Part shown: positions 1 to 11,762 of the stretch, one piece after another
How the letters are laid out: each line of letters begins with the position of its first letter
Position numbering within the stretch: position 1 is the stretch's first letter
Assembly: GCA_001414345.1 (NCBI GenBank)
Contig: LLCB01000086.1
Coordinates: forward strand, 124,001-188,000
Source of the DNA: Hymenoscyphus infarciens
Taxonomy: Eukaryota; Ascomycota; Leotiomycetes; Helotiales; Helotiaceae
Length of the DNA: 64,000 nucleotides
Direction of reading: 5' to 3'
Program-made: the position numbers and the translations under genes
Notes under the pieces: model-generated
The model's database searches: none
Told to the model about the DNA's origin: nothing
Seen by the model: the letters and a program-made list of their open reading frames with translations, nothing else

Positions 1-664
1 CTACCGAGTTTTGATAAGAGCTTCAACTGTACGAATAACCGAGCTTAAAGCAGCTTGGAAACATAAAGGCAGAAACCGAGTCATTTCGCTGCGAGCAGCC
101 ACTCTAGCAGGAATGAAGGCAACCTCTGAATTTCACTGGTAAAAAAAGGAATCTTTATGGAAACTTGGAAAGACTAAAAAGTGAAAGACTACCCCTTTCT
201 TGAATGCAAGACTCGCACCATTATCCTGAATAAACAAACTAGGTTAGACTATAAAATCCTCAGCTTGGTAAAGCCTTGAGCGTACCACAATAGAGATATC
301 GTGAAAAAACAGTTCGTTATAATTTGGGATACTCTGGGGTGAGATAAGAGGGGATGATGTCAACAATAAGATAGAAAGTAGTATAGCTTTATCAACAGTT
401 TGGACTTGAGATCGATGAAGGTAAGTATTAGCTTATCTCTGTTTTCTTGAGTCCCGTTTTGGTGGCAAGCGTATTTTCTGTCTCTAAGTTTGAGTGGATA
501 TTATCTTTTTACTCTTGGGATGATAGGTGGATGAAATATCTGACGGATGATTTTTAAGCGCCTTTTTTTGCATGATATGAGATCTATGTTAATGTGCAAC
601 TTGAAGACCAGCGGCTCACCAACGTAACGAGTCCGGAGATATCATGCTAATATTGTTCAAATGA
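1..664. other. intergenic, no gene supported
   Basis: Both strands are broken by frequent stop codons, and I recognise no protein family here. Base composition is ordinary and not RIP-like. Confidence 0.5.
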
Positions 665-1294
665 CTAATTCTGATTATGTTGACTCTTCTTTCTTGGCTT
701 TCTTGAAAAATACAAGCTTTCAGTTTGGAACAGCTGTTCCATGTCCAACACATAGTTCTCTGCATCTTTCCAATGGGTTTTGCCATCATTCTCCTCGAAA
801 TCGACATGATCGGCGCGAGTGTCTGACTTCGCCAACATATAAACGACCCTTCTATATGCCATGTAAAGATTCGCAATGCCATAATCTCTTGTCTCTTTGC
901 CTCCACGCACCGGCTTGTTTACCCCCAGAAGCAGCTCCTTTACACCCTCAAGTCCAAGTGGATGAGTATGGTTGGAGGTCCCTGAATCAACAAACGCCTG
1001 TCTCAAATCAAGGAAGAACTTAACAACTGCTTCATGGTTTTGGGCCGTCGCGAGTAGGAAGGAAACGTCGATCACTTGTTGAGTACTGATGTTTCTCTCG
1101 GATGATGTTCCCGGGGGCGGAAGGGAGACTTGTAGGATTGTCGTATCCAGCATCAATTGGACCACGTCTACCCGCCCAGACATCGCTGAATAATAGAATA
1201 AATTTATCGGAACATTTCTGTCGAGGGAAATTTTCTTGGTTGCGAGCAGGTACGGCATACAAAAGTCCAAAAACGACGTAATCGTACTTTCCAT
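665..1294 (-). CDS. ankyrin-like hypothetical protein (209 aa)
   Basis: This is an uninterrupted 209-residue reading frame with two ankyrin-like helix pairs: one near residues 30-50 (pattern NLFYYSAMSGRVDVVQLML) and a weaker one near residues 78-95 (LATAQNHEAVVKFFLD). The C-terminal half is rich in charged residues and matches nothing I recognise. Ankyrin repeats mediate protein binding, so no catalytic role can be read. The start codon lies about 25 bp from repeat-derived sequence, so the frame may be the surviving piece of a longer ankyrin protein cut off by a repeat. It may or may not be expressed. Confidence 0.45.
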   Translation of the reverse strand: MESTITSFLDFCMPYLLATKKISLDRNVPINLFYYSAMSGRVDVVQLMLDTTILQVSLPPPGTSSERNISTQQVIDVSFLLATAQNHEAVVKFFLDLRQAFVDSGTSNHTHPLGLEGVKELLLGVNKPVRGGKETRDYGIANLYMAYRRVVYMLAKSDTRADHVDFEENDGKTHWKDAENYVLDMEQLFQTESLYFSRKPRKKSQHNQN

Positions 1295-1319
1295 AAGTAA
1301 AAAAGAGAATAATTAAATT

Positions 1320-1805
1320 CCCTCTCTCTTTCTCCCCCCTCCCCCCTCTCTCTATATTAAGACTAGACAGTCTTAACTATAGTAACTAGTTAATTAAAGA
1401 ATAGGGAGGGATAATAAATATTATGTGTATAGTAGTGACATCGCCCCCTTACTATTATATCTTTACTACCTATTACCTAACTCTTATATCTTATTCTTCC
1501 TATGATTTCTAGATAAATAAGAGAGAGGGAGAGAGGGGGAGGGGGTTGTTTGCTACTTTAACTAAACTCCCCTTACCCACGCTAGGAAAAACTTTCCCCT
1601 GAAATGTTTGTTCACTCCCTTACTCCCTTATCCCCTCTCTCTTATACTCTCACTTACATTCTTACTTATACTCTCTCGGTATATGTAATATAAAAAAGAA
1701 TAGGCTAAGGAGTAAGAGAGTAAGTAGATAGCATAATATAAATTACGATTAGCTATAGCTCTTAGCTACAAATACTTAACTTTTGCGATTTAGTAGTTTT
1801 TGGAC
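1320..1805. repeat. repeat copy not RIP-mutated, sharing sequence with both ends of the 16.3-34.6 kb island
   Basis: Bases 1350-1400 (CT-rich run, then a near-palindrome around ttaagactagacagtctt) match 16430-16495 in the AT-rich island. Bases 1550-1800 (starting near ctaggaaaaactttc) match 34365-34590. In the island copies many C and G bases are T and A, while this copy keeps pyrimidine-rich and purine-rich tracts. It therefore looks like a short copy, or an internally deleted derivative, of the element whose ends frame the island. There is no coding capacity. Confidence 0.6.
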
Positions 1806-2075
1806 TTTTGTACTTTTAGGACGCCCTAGCAGGGCTTTAGCAAGAGCGTAGTTTCCGTTTGAAATATCGAGAACGCGCATTTAACAGTTGAAGTTACTAA
1901 ACTTACACTGACATGATTGGCTATTTCCACAATTGGTGAAGAAAATATACCAAAGCAGATGGAGTTTTCTGTCTTCACTCTCATTAGTAAGTAGAGTTGT
2001 TTCTTTTGATTCTTCTAACAAAATAGGAGATTACGATCCTATGAACAGCTATTAGGTTTACTAATACAGCATCTC

Positions 2076-2566
2076 AAGAGCGCTAAAGTCTAATAACAAC
2101 AAAATCCAAATCGCAAATCGTAAAACGCAAAAAGGGGTTAAAACATCTTCGTGTTTTCTAAGCTAGTACCTATGCATTCCCGATTCTCTCTTATTTCCGT
2201 ACCCTCATTTCTTCTCTCTTCGTTTAATTCTCTTAGTAAATTAGAAGAGAACAAAAAACAGGAAGGAAAGAAGTGGTAGGGGCAGGTGGGAAGCGGTTTG
2301 CTTCTCGCTTAAATTCCCTAAAGAGGCTGGAGGGTCATATCGCAACGTGTCTAGTAATTGTTTACTCCCTCTAGCCTCCTCCTTTTTTTCCTTTTCTTCT
2401 TCTACTATTAAAGAGTGAGAAGGGAGGCGGGAGTGAGACGAATGCGACAGTGAGAGTGGGAGAGTAAGGGTACCTACAAAGGAGAAATATTTTACTGTAT
2501 TTCCTACCTGAGAAAGTGACACTTCGCGATTTGCGATTTAGTTGTTATTGAAGTTTAGTGTATGCG
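2076..2566. repeat. MITE-like element with terminal inverted repeats
   Basis: The left end around 2093-2125 (aataacaacaaaatcc then aaatcgcaaatcg) is the reverse complement of the right end around 2522-2551 (cgatttgcgatttagttgtt), with a few mismatches. Weaker inverted similarity continues outward for about 15 bp on each side. The interior is about 400 bp, pyrimidine- or purine-rich, and has no credible ORF. The terminal words resemble those framing the 16.3-34.6 kb island, so the two may belong to one superfamily. I could not define a target-site duplication. Confidence 0.5.
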
Positions 2567-5020
2567 GGACGCCCCACTTGCCTATACCTAGGTAAAGGGA
2601 ATGTCTAAGACGTACTACGGAGTAAAGTTCGCTGAGGGAACATATAAAAGAAGAAGAGATGCTCCTTGAATTGAGAAAGGCTACAAATAGAATTGCTCTT
2701 TTCAATCCTTCCAAACAAACACAAGTCCATGAGTGAAGACCAGACTGATGACAAACAGTGTTACATCAAACAACCAAGAGATCAAAAAACCAGGGAATCA
2801 AAAACCTAGGTGAACAAAATTTTGTGAAAGAAGATTAGACAATGCAATTCTACAATTGGCCAATAAAGTTGGTTTATACTCAACAACTGGTTAGAGAAGA
2901 CAAGACTATCTCAGCTCCTGAGAATTGTTATTGTCTATCTTCACACAAGACAACGATCAAACGCGAGAATCGCATCGAGACGAGGGTCTACTATCAGGAA
3001 GTGGCAAGAAATGAGGCCTTCGAGAGTCTCGGTGATTCGGGTAGTAATTTTTAGGTCAGAAGGGGACGAACTTCGAAGGGTATTAATACCCATGTGCAAC
3101 AAAATAGCAGGCTTCACGAGATACAAAGACTCAGTTTCCTAACCTCTCATCTCATCTCTTCTCGTTTGACGTCAGCTTCTTTATTAAAGTCATTCATCAT
3201 TTTGAGATTATTCGTTTCGCGGATATTTTCTGAAAAGGATTGTTCTCGCTTCCTTGCCTCTCTCGGCAAGCGTGTCTGAACGTGAGTTCATGGGCTGGTC
3301 CCGCGTTGTTGACTACCCCATTCTTCGCATCTGAAGTTGTAGCTGAAAGCCTCGAGGTAAAGAAGACTTTTTAACGATAACCGGACGTGTATCTACCCAT
3401 CCAGGGCAAACTGCATCTATTCGGATCCCGTAACTTGCATTATCAAGAGCAAAACGTGACTCATGACAACAAACATCTCTATCACAACATACCAGCATTT
3501 CTCGTCGTCCCTACCACCAAGCATCAAAAAAGAAGTCAGACACCCTAACTCTAACCTAAAAAAAAAGGGTATTTCATTTTCTCCTCTCAGATATCACTCA
3601 TCTAATTCCCCACACCTCAACCTCTTCCCACAACTATTCGCAGAGATAGAATTGTGGAACAGAGTCGCAGAGGAGATGGCCGTCCCATGATGCGCCACCG
3701 AAGCAGTATACTGGTAACCCGGCACAAGAAGCAAATCACTCCAGGCTGTGAAGCATTCTCTGCCATCAGGCCTCTCGATATTTCGACCTGGGCTTCGTAC
3801 TCTGGATCAGCTGGAAAGCTATTTGCTTCCAGTCTTATGGCAATTAAACGCGTGTTTTTTATTGAAAATTATCATAATTAACCTCGTTCCGTAACAAGAT
3901 TACCAAGTACCCTAGTGGTTCTGTAAAGTAGGGATGGACTCTGCTATCTTTAACCTTGGCTTCGGTGATCAACTTATGTTTAGCATGTGAGTTTGTGACT
4001 TGCGCCAGGCTTATAACGAAGCGTTGCGCTAATAAAATGAATTGACCCTTTTCTTGTATGAGCACCGTGTGAAGCAAGGCTAAGATGAGAAGCTAGGTAT
4101 TTGCGTACAGTTGGAATAGATTACTGCTCAATACGTAGCTTTAAAGTCACGAAAATGAATAAAGCCTCCTGCTTCCTCCGCGAATGGTTCTTCATAACTA
4201 CATCTATTCCTCAAACAACTCTCACTACTGTACCAAGATTACTAAATTCTAAAACAATAAAAGAAAGCAAGTATACAAGAGCAAATACAGTTCTCTAAAG
4301 GCCCTCTCCAGGGGATTAAGATAAACCACAACCCTAGTATTCTTACCATTAGCCAGGGGCCTATACTTATCCTTAGGATAACTTCTACACCAAAAGAATG
4401 CAGAAGAGCTTCTCTGCTGTTAACTTTCGTTGTTAGGCTAAAGGCCCCTGAAAGGCGATGTTAATACCAAAAATGGCTTTTTGTCTGATTTCTCACCTAA
4501 AACCCATAAGAAAGGGGTAACTGAAAACCAAAAGGAAGAGAACAAAGTTGAACAAAAAGAGAACGCAATAACCTGATGACCTAATGCCAATAAACACTAC
4601 GTAATAAAAATTAAGTAGAGTCAAAGAACAATTGAACCCCCTGAAATAAAAGGTTTAGGAACTGATTCCCTAGCTATGAAGTCAAAGGATGCTGAAGTGG
4701 TTCCTGTGTTAGGGTTGTTTGGGTGTGAAGCCAATATGTCTCCTATGTTAACCGAATTCTACTTGATTTTTGACTTGCTTCATGCTGTAGTGAGCCAACC
4801 TCTTTTGAATGTAGAAGGCTACGCTCGGTATGCTTAGGTTTTTTGCAATCTTTGTGAACACTCAATATTGGTTTCAAGAGCCCAGTAGGTAAAAGGCAAA
4901 AATGAACAGAAGGAGAATTCAACAAACAAAAGACAGAAAAGAAATCAATTTTGTGTACTCATAAATTGTCCAACGCCATTATTGACCTGTGATTCCATCA
5001 ATGAAACCATCCAAGAACCA
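2567..5020. other. gene-poor stretch apart from a dehydrogenase relic
   Basis: Only short ORFs without recognisable domains occur here, apart from the relic at 3313-3460. Bases 4300-4700 are moderately AT-rich. I see no RNA gene. Confidence 0.45.
3313..3460 (-). pseudogene. relic of a short-chain dehydrogenase/reductase C-terminal part
   Basis: A short minus-strand frame reads SYGIRIDAVCPGWVDT. This matches the region after the catalytic Tyr/Lys in classical short-chain dehydrogenases, where a PG motif closes the cofactor pocket. About 15 codons later comes RRMG, which in the family precedes the PEEIA helix. The Rossmann glycine motif and the YxxxK catalytic pair are not found upstream, so this is a fragment rather than a gene. 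Assignment rests on motif recognition only. Confidence 0.45.
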
Positions 5021-6408
5021 TCACTCAATGACCTCCTTAGCTCCAGGAATAGCTCTCCAACACCATCCACACCAACTCCTTGCTCTCCCATCAGCCTCCC
5101 TAACAAGGAACTTGCCCTGTTGCTTCTCATCAAGAAACTCTGGTACGCAAGCCCCCACTTTGACCATAGTCACCAATTTCTTCTTCAAAACGCCTCCAAT
5201 GCCCTCAATTTCATGTCTCGCATATCCAGGACCAATTTGTCCATTTACACTGACAAAGCTTCCATTGGAACTTGGAGGACTTGAGGATGGGCTTGCAGCT
5301 CTGCTGTCAATCTCCCTTGCATCTTCAGCATCGCAGTCAATTTCTTGCTCGACCTCTCGGGAAGCAACACACTCTTTTCCTCGACCACATTCAACTCCGC
5401 GATCGCCTTCGCCAATACCGACTCCCAACCCACCGAGGGAGGGCAAGTATCTTGAACGCCACCTCCATATGCCTTCATAATCCGAGTCTGCGCTACGGAG
5501 ACTTCGGCCACAAGGTTGGCAGAGCCAAACACCTTCCGTAGCACAGTTGCAAACAGCTCGCTTGACTGTATCAGTGTTGATATGAGAGGCAGATTCGGAT
5601 GGGCGATTCAGAGCTTGGGCAATCGAGGGGCTCACGAGAGAGGAGAGAGGAGCCTTGGAGCAAGCAGTACAGATGCGTCGATGGCGCTGTTTGAGGAGGA
5701 CGGGTGCTGGGGGTTTGATTGTGCAGTTCTATTCATTATTAGCATATCTGGATGTTGCCTTCTGTAGACGATACTCACTCTACAAACAACTCTATCACAT
5801 CTTCGGCAGCCAGCAACCATGTCTCGAGCACAATCACCAATCTTACCATTCCCTCCGCTTTCTCTTCCCGTCTCTACAAAGTACCAATCTGCAGCTCTTG
5901 CTCGATAACGTAACGTATTATCAGGGTCGAGCTCAACATCTTCATTCTCACAATGCAAAGTCGAGGAGAGTAGTTGCTTGCGGTATTGTAGGAGGCTTGC
6001 ACGAACTTGGTGGCAAGATCGAGCAAGAGCATCGAGGGTATTGAGGTCGATGTGTGACGCGATGGACATGACAATGCTGTAGAAACGAGAAGTATTAGTA
6101 TCCATTTCGGGGTATCACAGTAACACGCTGATCAAAAATGCAAGAGCTTTATTTGGGCTTATCATAACATACGGATAACATCCCAAAGCTTCTGCCACCA
6201 ACATCTTCTCTTGCTTCTCCCCAGTCTTGCTCGTTCCGGCGTTTGTATCTTCCTTTGCTATGCTGCTAGCTTTGTTGATGCTGAGGTTTCCAATGTCAAA
6301 ACGCCCAAAACTGCTGCCATGATTGTGTCCATTTATATCCCAATGTGATCTCAATCTGATATCCTCTGGAGGCTCGCTTTCGTCATCCAGATCGACAAAG
6401 ACAACCAT
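5021..6408 (-). CDS. F-box-like protein with cysteine-rich zinc-binding-type region (413 aa)
   Basis: I assemble three exons on the minus strand: 6408-6173, 6076-5779 and 5728-5021 (1242 nt, in frame, 413 aa). Intron 6077-6172 has donor gtatgt, a ctaatac branch site and acceptor tacag. Intron 5729-5778 has donor gtgagt, branch gctaata and acceptor atag. Splicing restores an F-box-like helix around residues 72-110 (IVMSIASHIDLNTLDALARSC). Downstream are Cys pairs in GCRRCDRVVCRNC, RRICTAC, CNC..GVWLCQPCG and RSWCGWC, suggesting two or more zinc sites. F-box proteins normally recruit substrates to SCF ubiquitin ligases, but the substrate here is unknown. The gene is divergent from the epoxide hydrolase gene, with an 828 bp gap. 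Confidence 0.8.
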
Positions 6409-7236
6409 GATGCTCCGTTGTCGCTTTGAAGATGTGGATTCGAGGTGTCGACAGAACAGGGAGGCGAAATCGAAGGCAAAGCTAAAGAAGACAAACTATC
6501 AAAAGCGGAAATACTGAAAATCGACAGAAGTAAACGAGGGGATTCCGATAGAGGGCCCATTGAAACTGCGTTGGTGGCAGCGGATCAAGGGCAAAAGCGG
6601 TATTTCCGGAGCAAGAGAGGAGGGATATTCGCTCTCTCTGTCTCTGAGAAGCTGTCGATATGCGGGATATGTAGGAGGTGATAGAACGAAACGAGGGCGT
6701 GAGAGTCAGTCCAGTGGTGGGAGCTTGGGAGAGGGGATAAATGCAGGCGTTCTAGGAGTCGCGGGGCCGAGTCGAAATGATTGGTGGGAAGGAAGGCCGG
6801 GTGGGTCCTTTTTTTGGAGCCATGAAGGAGTTGAAGTTGGCGTGACGTGAGGTAAATATCCATACTCTATTTACACTGCATGAGAATGAGCGAAATACTC
6901 GTCTTCAAGAGACGTTTACAAATTAAATCTGAACCATCTGCTGCTCCTAGTATATGGTCTTTGAGCTGTGTAGGGTTATTTATCATCACGTGTCAAGTGA
7001 CAAAGTCAATTCCAAAATTTTCAACATTGTAATCGTGGCATCTAATTCACTCTTATTATTTGAGAGGTATCTTGAGACTATTTATCAAGAGCAGCCCAGG
7101 TTATCAAACCCGGTTAATCAACAGCATACAGGTACTCGCAAGACCCCACCTGACCAGACACTGTCTTACCCCAACATTCAGGTAGGAGCTCTACTACAAC
7201 ATCTACAAGTTCTTGTAGCTTACCAAATCACTCACA
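6409..7236. promoter_or_regulatory. shared divergent upstream region
   Basis: This is 828 bp between two divergently transcribed genes. It presumably carries both promoters, but I cannot name a defined site. The ORFs inside it look like chance frames. Confidence 0.35.
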
Positions 7237-8593
7237 ATGGCACTCTCAACACCAACACCCTTCAAAATTGCTGTTCCAGATTCCCTTCTATCGTGGATCC
7301 AGCAAAGAGTCTCAACAGCAAGAATACCAGAAGGCGAGACCTTCCCACCAGGCAAAGAATGGTCTCACGGAGTCCCTCCATCTGTCATGGAACATCTTAA
7401 ACAATACTGGACAACGAAATACGATTGGCGTTCCGTAGAAGCAAGAATCAATGCTAGTTTAAAGCAGTTCACCCTACCCATTGAGTATGAAGCAGAGACC
7501 TTCACAATGCATTTTGTTCATCACAGGTCAGAAAAAGAAGGTGCAATGCCTTTGTTATTTCAACATGGTTGGCCAGGAAGCATTCTAGAGGTATGTTCGG
7601 TTTAAAAGGGGGCAGGGGAAAGTCAGAAAAGCTTACGAAAGGTCAGGTCAAAGACATAATTGATCTCCTCACCAACCCCTCTGATCCAACTCAACAAGCA
7701 TACCATGTTGTGGCACCCTCTCTCCCAGGTTTTGGTTACTCGACTCCATCCAAAAATCCAGATTTCAAACTCAAAGACATTGCTACGATAAACAACAAAC
7801 TCATGCTCGCACTAGGCTACTCCAAGTACATCGCTCAAGGTGGTGATTGGGGAAGTATGATTTCCCGTTTTGCGGCCATTGCCCATCCTGAAAACGTACT
7901 TGGTTGCCACGTAAATATGATAGCAGCCTCGCCCCCCTCTTGGTGGAGAAAACCTTTTTCCTTTCTGCGGTTTGTCATCTGGGCTGTTTGGACGGGGCGA
8001 GATAAGTCTGGATTGCTGGGTCAAATGATGTGGTGGATGAGGGAAGAATCTGGTAAGCCCCAAACCCCTAGCTATGAACTCAATCTGACAAGCCAACAGG
8101 CTACATGGAAATCCAATCCACAAAACCCCAAACAATCACCTACTCCCTTGCCGACTCCCCACTGGGCCAACTAGCCTGGATCCTCGACAAAGTCCACAAC
8201 CTAACTGATACCTACACCTTCTCCGACGAAGACATCATAACATGGGCAATGATGTATATCATCCCCGGTACCACAGCTCAAGCATCCATCTACACAAATT
8301 CTAAAGGGTCAAAAGCTGAATTCTTTGCTTCTTATCTATTGAGTAGTCGGATTTCGGCGAAGCAGGACTTTGGAGCTAGTTTGTTTCCTAAAGAGGTGTT
8401 TAATATTCCGAGGTTCTGGGCAGAGGCTACGGTTGCGAAGAGTATTGTTTTTTGGAGGGAACATGGGGAGGGAGGACATTTTGCCGCGACGGAGAGACCT
8501 GAGGTGCTTGTGGGGGATATTAGGGAGTTCACGGGGGGGATGGATGAGGGGCGGTTGGCTGCTTTGCGGGTTAGTGGGAAGTTGAAGGTGTAA
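7237..8593 (+). CDS. microsomal-type epoxide hydrolase (417 aa)
   Basis: Three exons (7237-7590, 7647-8052, 8100-8593; 1254 nt) give a full-length alpha/beta-hydrolase. The first ~110 residues form the epoxide hydrolase N-terminal lid domain (PFKIAVPDSLLSWIQQR start). HGWP at 110-113 supplies the oxyanion hole, and Asp185 in GGDWGS is the expected nucleophile. His380 in GGHFAATERP is the expected general base, and Tyr residues of the cap would activate the epoxide. The enzyme should add water to epoxides, giving diols, in detoxification or secondary metabolism. The first intron uses a cag acceptor at 7646 because the nearer aag at 7641 would bring in a stop. No signal peptide is evident. Length and motifs are normal, so the gene looks functional. 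Confidence 0.9.
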
Positions 8594-10482
8594 AATAATG
8601 TGGTGATTGGTGTCTGGGGAAATAGTTGAAGTCATCGTTCCAATTACACCTAAGAGTCCTGCCACAATCAAGGTGGAATAACGAAGAGCAAAGGTAGTAG
8701 TAATGAGATAATTATTTCGTTGATCTAACCCTACAGCCCTGATAGCTAGGAATTGACGTTAACTGTCCCAAACCTCTAGGTGAACAGTTTCACTGTTCTA
8801 GAACAATTTACAGGAACTGCCCTTAAATCAACGAGCTAGATAGTCAGGTACGAGCCTGAAATTTACAGCCTACTGTCCACCCCGAATACAAATAGCAAAA
8901 AATAGCATTGATCCACCCAAAATCCTTTTACCCCCTCCAGTTCGTGGAAGATATCACTCCCCACAATTTACTTTCGAGCCCAATGAGCTTGAGTTTTAGC
9001 CTAATCAACAAATAGGAGAAAAGAGTGAGTACGCACGTGATGGCTATCAGCAGGATCAACTTCCTGGCTTGCAGCAAGTACTCGAGTATAATTGCTGTGC
9101 TATAGAAAAAAATACTGAAAGATGGTTTCAGAATCATGAAGTATTTGATAATAACATAGCTGCTACATGTGTAAAAAGAATGCACTGTGTTGGTGGGAGG
9201 AGAGTGATATCCCAAGCTGTAGCAAAACAATCGCAAGATTCGTAACTAACGGCAACGTGCATTGCCCTCCTGGGCTACTCGGCCTGGTAAATTTTCACGC
9301 CACGGTTTTTGGGACACCATTCAGATTGCTTCAAAGCTGCTGGCTGCCTACTTGGAGTTGTACAAAGTACCATCTCTTCATCTCGTCTGGCGATAATGAA
9401 AGTGCGGGAGATGTGCCTCCATGATCTACAAAAACATGATATACATAAATCTGCAGATATAGCTCATGCCAGCTACGTGTTCCGCGACTGTCAATGCGGA
9501 AGGTACAATGCAAGTCTGCTCTTGAGATGCCACGTCTTAGCCATGAGGAGGCCTGATATGCGGCCTTGAGGGTTGCTGGAGCTCTGCAAGGAACCGGAGA
9601 AGACAAGGAGGGCTGCAAGATGAAGTTGTACACGTCTCAAGACCCTCGTCAACTCGGAATCTGACCTGTATAACCAACCATTCTGACCACTGGTTGAAAT
9701 ATTAGGCTCCTTACACAGCAGCTTGCAGCGTTGCTTTGCTTCGGCACCCTTGGTGATAGTTGGGCTGCAAGAGCTACCTCTACCTAGGTGGGAGAGCTTC
9801 AAAGTTGAAGCTATCTGCTGATTGTCAAAACAGAGAGAAGACTGAGAAAGACGGGATTCACCCTTGAACTAACCGAATGAATTCTGGAACTGACTGACCT
9901 TCTCACCTTTGAAAATTTGTTCCTGCGTTTGTCTGACCGCCGGTTATCAATTCACCCAATTATTTATATGCAAACAGGGGCTGAAGTAGAGAAGGGAGGG
10001 GGCGAAGTCGAGGTATAAGAGGTCGGCTTACAAGACCCCTGATCTCCGTCCCCGCCCGCCTCTACCCCACTAGCGGCCACTGAGGCCAAAACTTTTAGCG
10101 AATTTCTTTTCTTGATATCTTTGCTCCCTCCAGCTCCTCCAACCTTCCACAACAACCACCTCTACACAACAACAACCTTCCTCTCCAAACAACCCCGACA
10201 GACTCTTCTCTTCTTCCAGATCTTTACCGCTGTACCTTGTACAGGCACTCCTTTGACCTCAACCTTTGACAAACGTATGTTTGCCTCAGCTCCTTCCTGC
10301 CGCTTCACCATTCCTTCCTCGTCCTTGGTTCTTGTTTTGCACCGCAACCCCACCTTGACCACGAGACTCTCCACCTTGCGAGACTCTTCTTCTTCAAGTC
10401 GCAACGCAACGTCCTTCTCTTTGAGACTGAAGCTGACCTATTCTTCCTCTCCAACAGAAACACACTCTCTCAATCCGAAACC
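8594..10482. other. intergenic, no gene supported
   Basis: 1.9 kb without recognisable coding sequence. The last ~400 bp are strongly pyrimidine-rich, which is common just upstream of fungal housekeeping genes and fits the 5' leader of the zinc-knuckle gene that follows. Confidence 0.45.
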
Positions 10483-11762
10483 ATGGACTCCTACGGTGCC
10501 CCCCAATCCCGAGGCTGCTACAACTGTGAGTTTTTCCGAGAAAAATTCACCTTCCTCTTTCCACACCGCTCCGCACACACATCTTCAGCTCCAAACATTC
10601 AGAGTGTTCGCATGGTGTCAGGCAACAAGGGCATGTGTTCACTGCCCATTCGCTCTGGGAGTGCGCTCCACTTTGCCTTCGAAAACTACGAGTGGCGGTC
10701 TGCCTTTAGGAATCAAAAAGTTTCATAAGGCTTGCGCATCGGAATCGAGGATTGCTCTATCGTCTCTGGCATGCCAGTTGCCTCTCTATTATCATACATA
10801 CACGCGTGCAGAATGAAAGCTGACTTTGAATTTCAGGTGGCGATGCTGCTCACCAGGTACAAGCCTACCCGCCTTTGGCATGATTCTTACGATATTGACC
10901 TGCATTTATAGGCTCGTGACTGCCCAACTCGTGGACCAGCCAAGTGGTAAGGACACCCAACCACCTCGTTTTGTGCTCAATGCTGACCTGCGATAGCTAC
11001 AATTGCGGTGGTGAGTAGAAACGCGACGATTTCAACTAGAGTGCGAGACTGATTTAGAATTTTTCTGGTTACAGGCGAGGGACATATGAGTACGCTTCCC
11101 CTGGAGTTACAATCCCCCCAAGAAATCTGCTGACAGTTCAATAGGCCGAGAGTGCCCAGAGGGTCCCAAGGACAAAACCTGTTACAAGGTACTACTCAGG
11201 ATCCTCCCCAGTTCAGAGACTGTGCTAATTTTAACAACAGTGTGGTCAACCTGGACACATCTCTCGCGATTGCACCAACCCAGCTTCCGAGGGTGCTGGA
11301 CGTGGCGGCGGTGGATTCCAATCCGGTGGTGGTAATCAGGAGTGTTATAAGGTAAGATCGTCGAGACTTCTTCGAAATGGCAGTGTACTCATACTTTTAT
11401 CAGTGCTCCAAGATCGGACACATCGCAAGAAACTGCCCCGAGGCTGGTGGCTACGGTGGTGGTGGATTCGGCGGTCAACAAGGTGGTTATGGTGGTGGAC
11501 AAGGCTTCGGTGGTGGTCGCCAGGGCGGCCAAACCTGTTACTCCTGTGGTGGTTACGGCCACATGTCCCGTGATTGCACTCAAGGACAAAAGTGCTACAA
11601 TTGTGGTGAAGTTGGCCACTTGAGCCGTAAGTCTTCCATGCCTCACTTTCATCAATTCATGCTAATATCACACTAGGCGACTGCCCATCCGAGACCAGCT
11701 CCGAGCGTACTTGCTACAAGTGCAAGCAGCCAGGTCACGTCCAGGCTCAATGCCCCAACTAA
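10483..11762 (+). CDS. GIS2: seven-CCHC zinc-knuckle nucleic-acid-binding protein (GIS2/Byr3/CNBP family, 196 aa)
   Basis: Nine exons give 591 nt: 10483-10525, 10837-10856, 10912-10946, 10997-11010, 11075-11089, 11145-11188, 11241-11351, 11404-11626 and 11677-11762. All junctions are GT..AG and keep frame. The product has seven CX2CX4HX4C knuckles (first CYNCGDAAHQARDC, last [14 protein letters not shown]). A Gly-rich linker with GGYGGG/GGRQGG repeats between knuckles 4 and 5 resembles an RGG-type RNA-binding tail. The family binds single-stranded G-rich DNA and RNA and associates with translating ribosomes and mRNP granules. The exon structure is extreme: exons of 20, 35, 14 and 15 nt in a row. 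The 311 bp first intron may hold regulatory elements. The start is the ATG before [10 protein letters not shown], which leads directly into knuckle 1. Confidence 0.9.

Noticed and set aside
9491..9802. 103-residue minus-strand ORF
   Set aside because: No motif, low-quality composition and overlap with equally long ORFs on the other strand.
10112..10816. 234-residue ORF overlapping the start of the zinc-knuckle gene
   Set aside because: It runs through the pyrimidine-rich leader in another frame, is Ser/Thr/Pro-rich by composition only, and conflicts with the well-supported first exon and intron.
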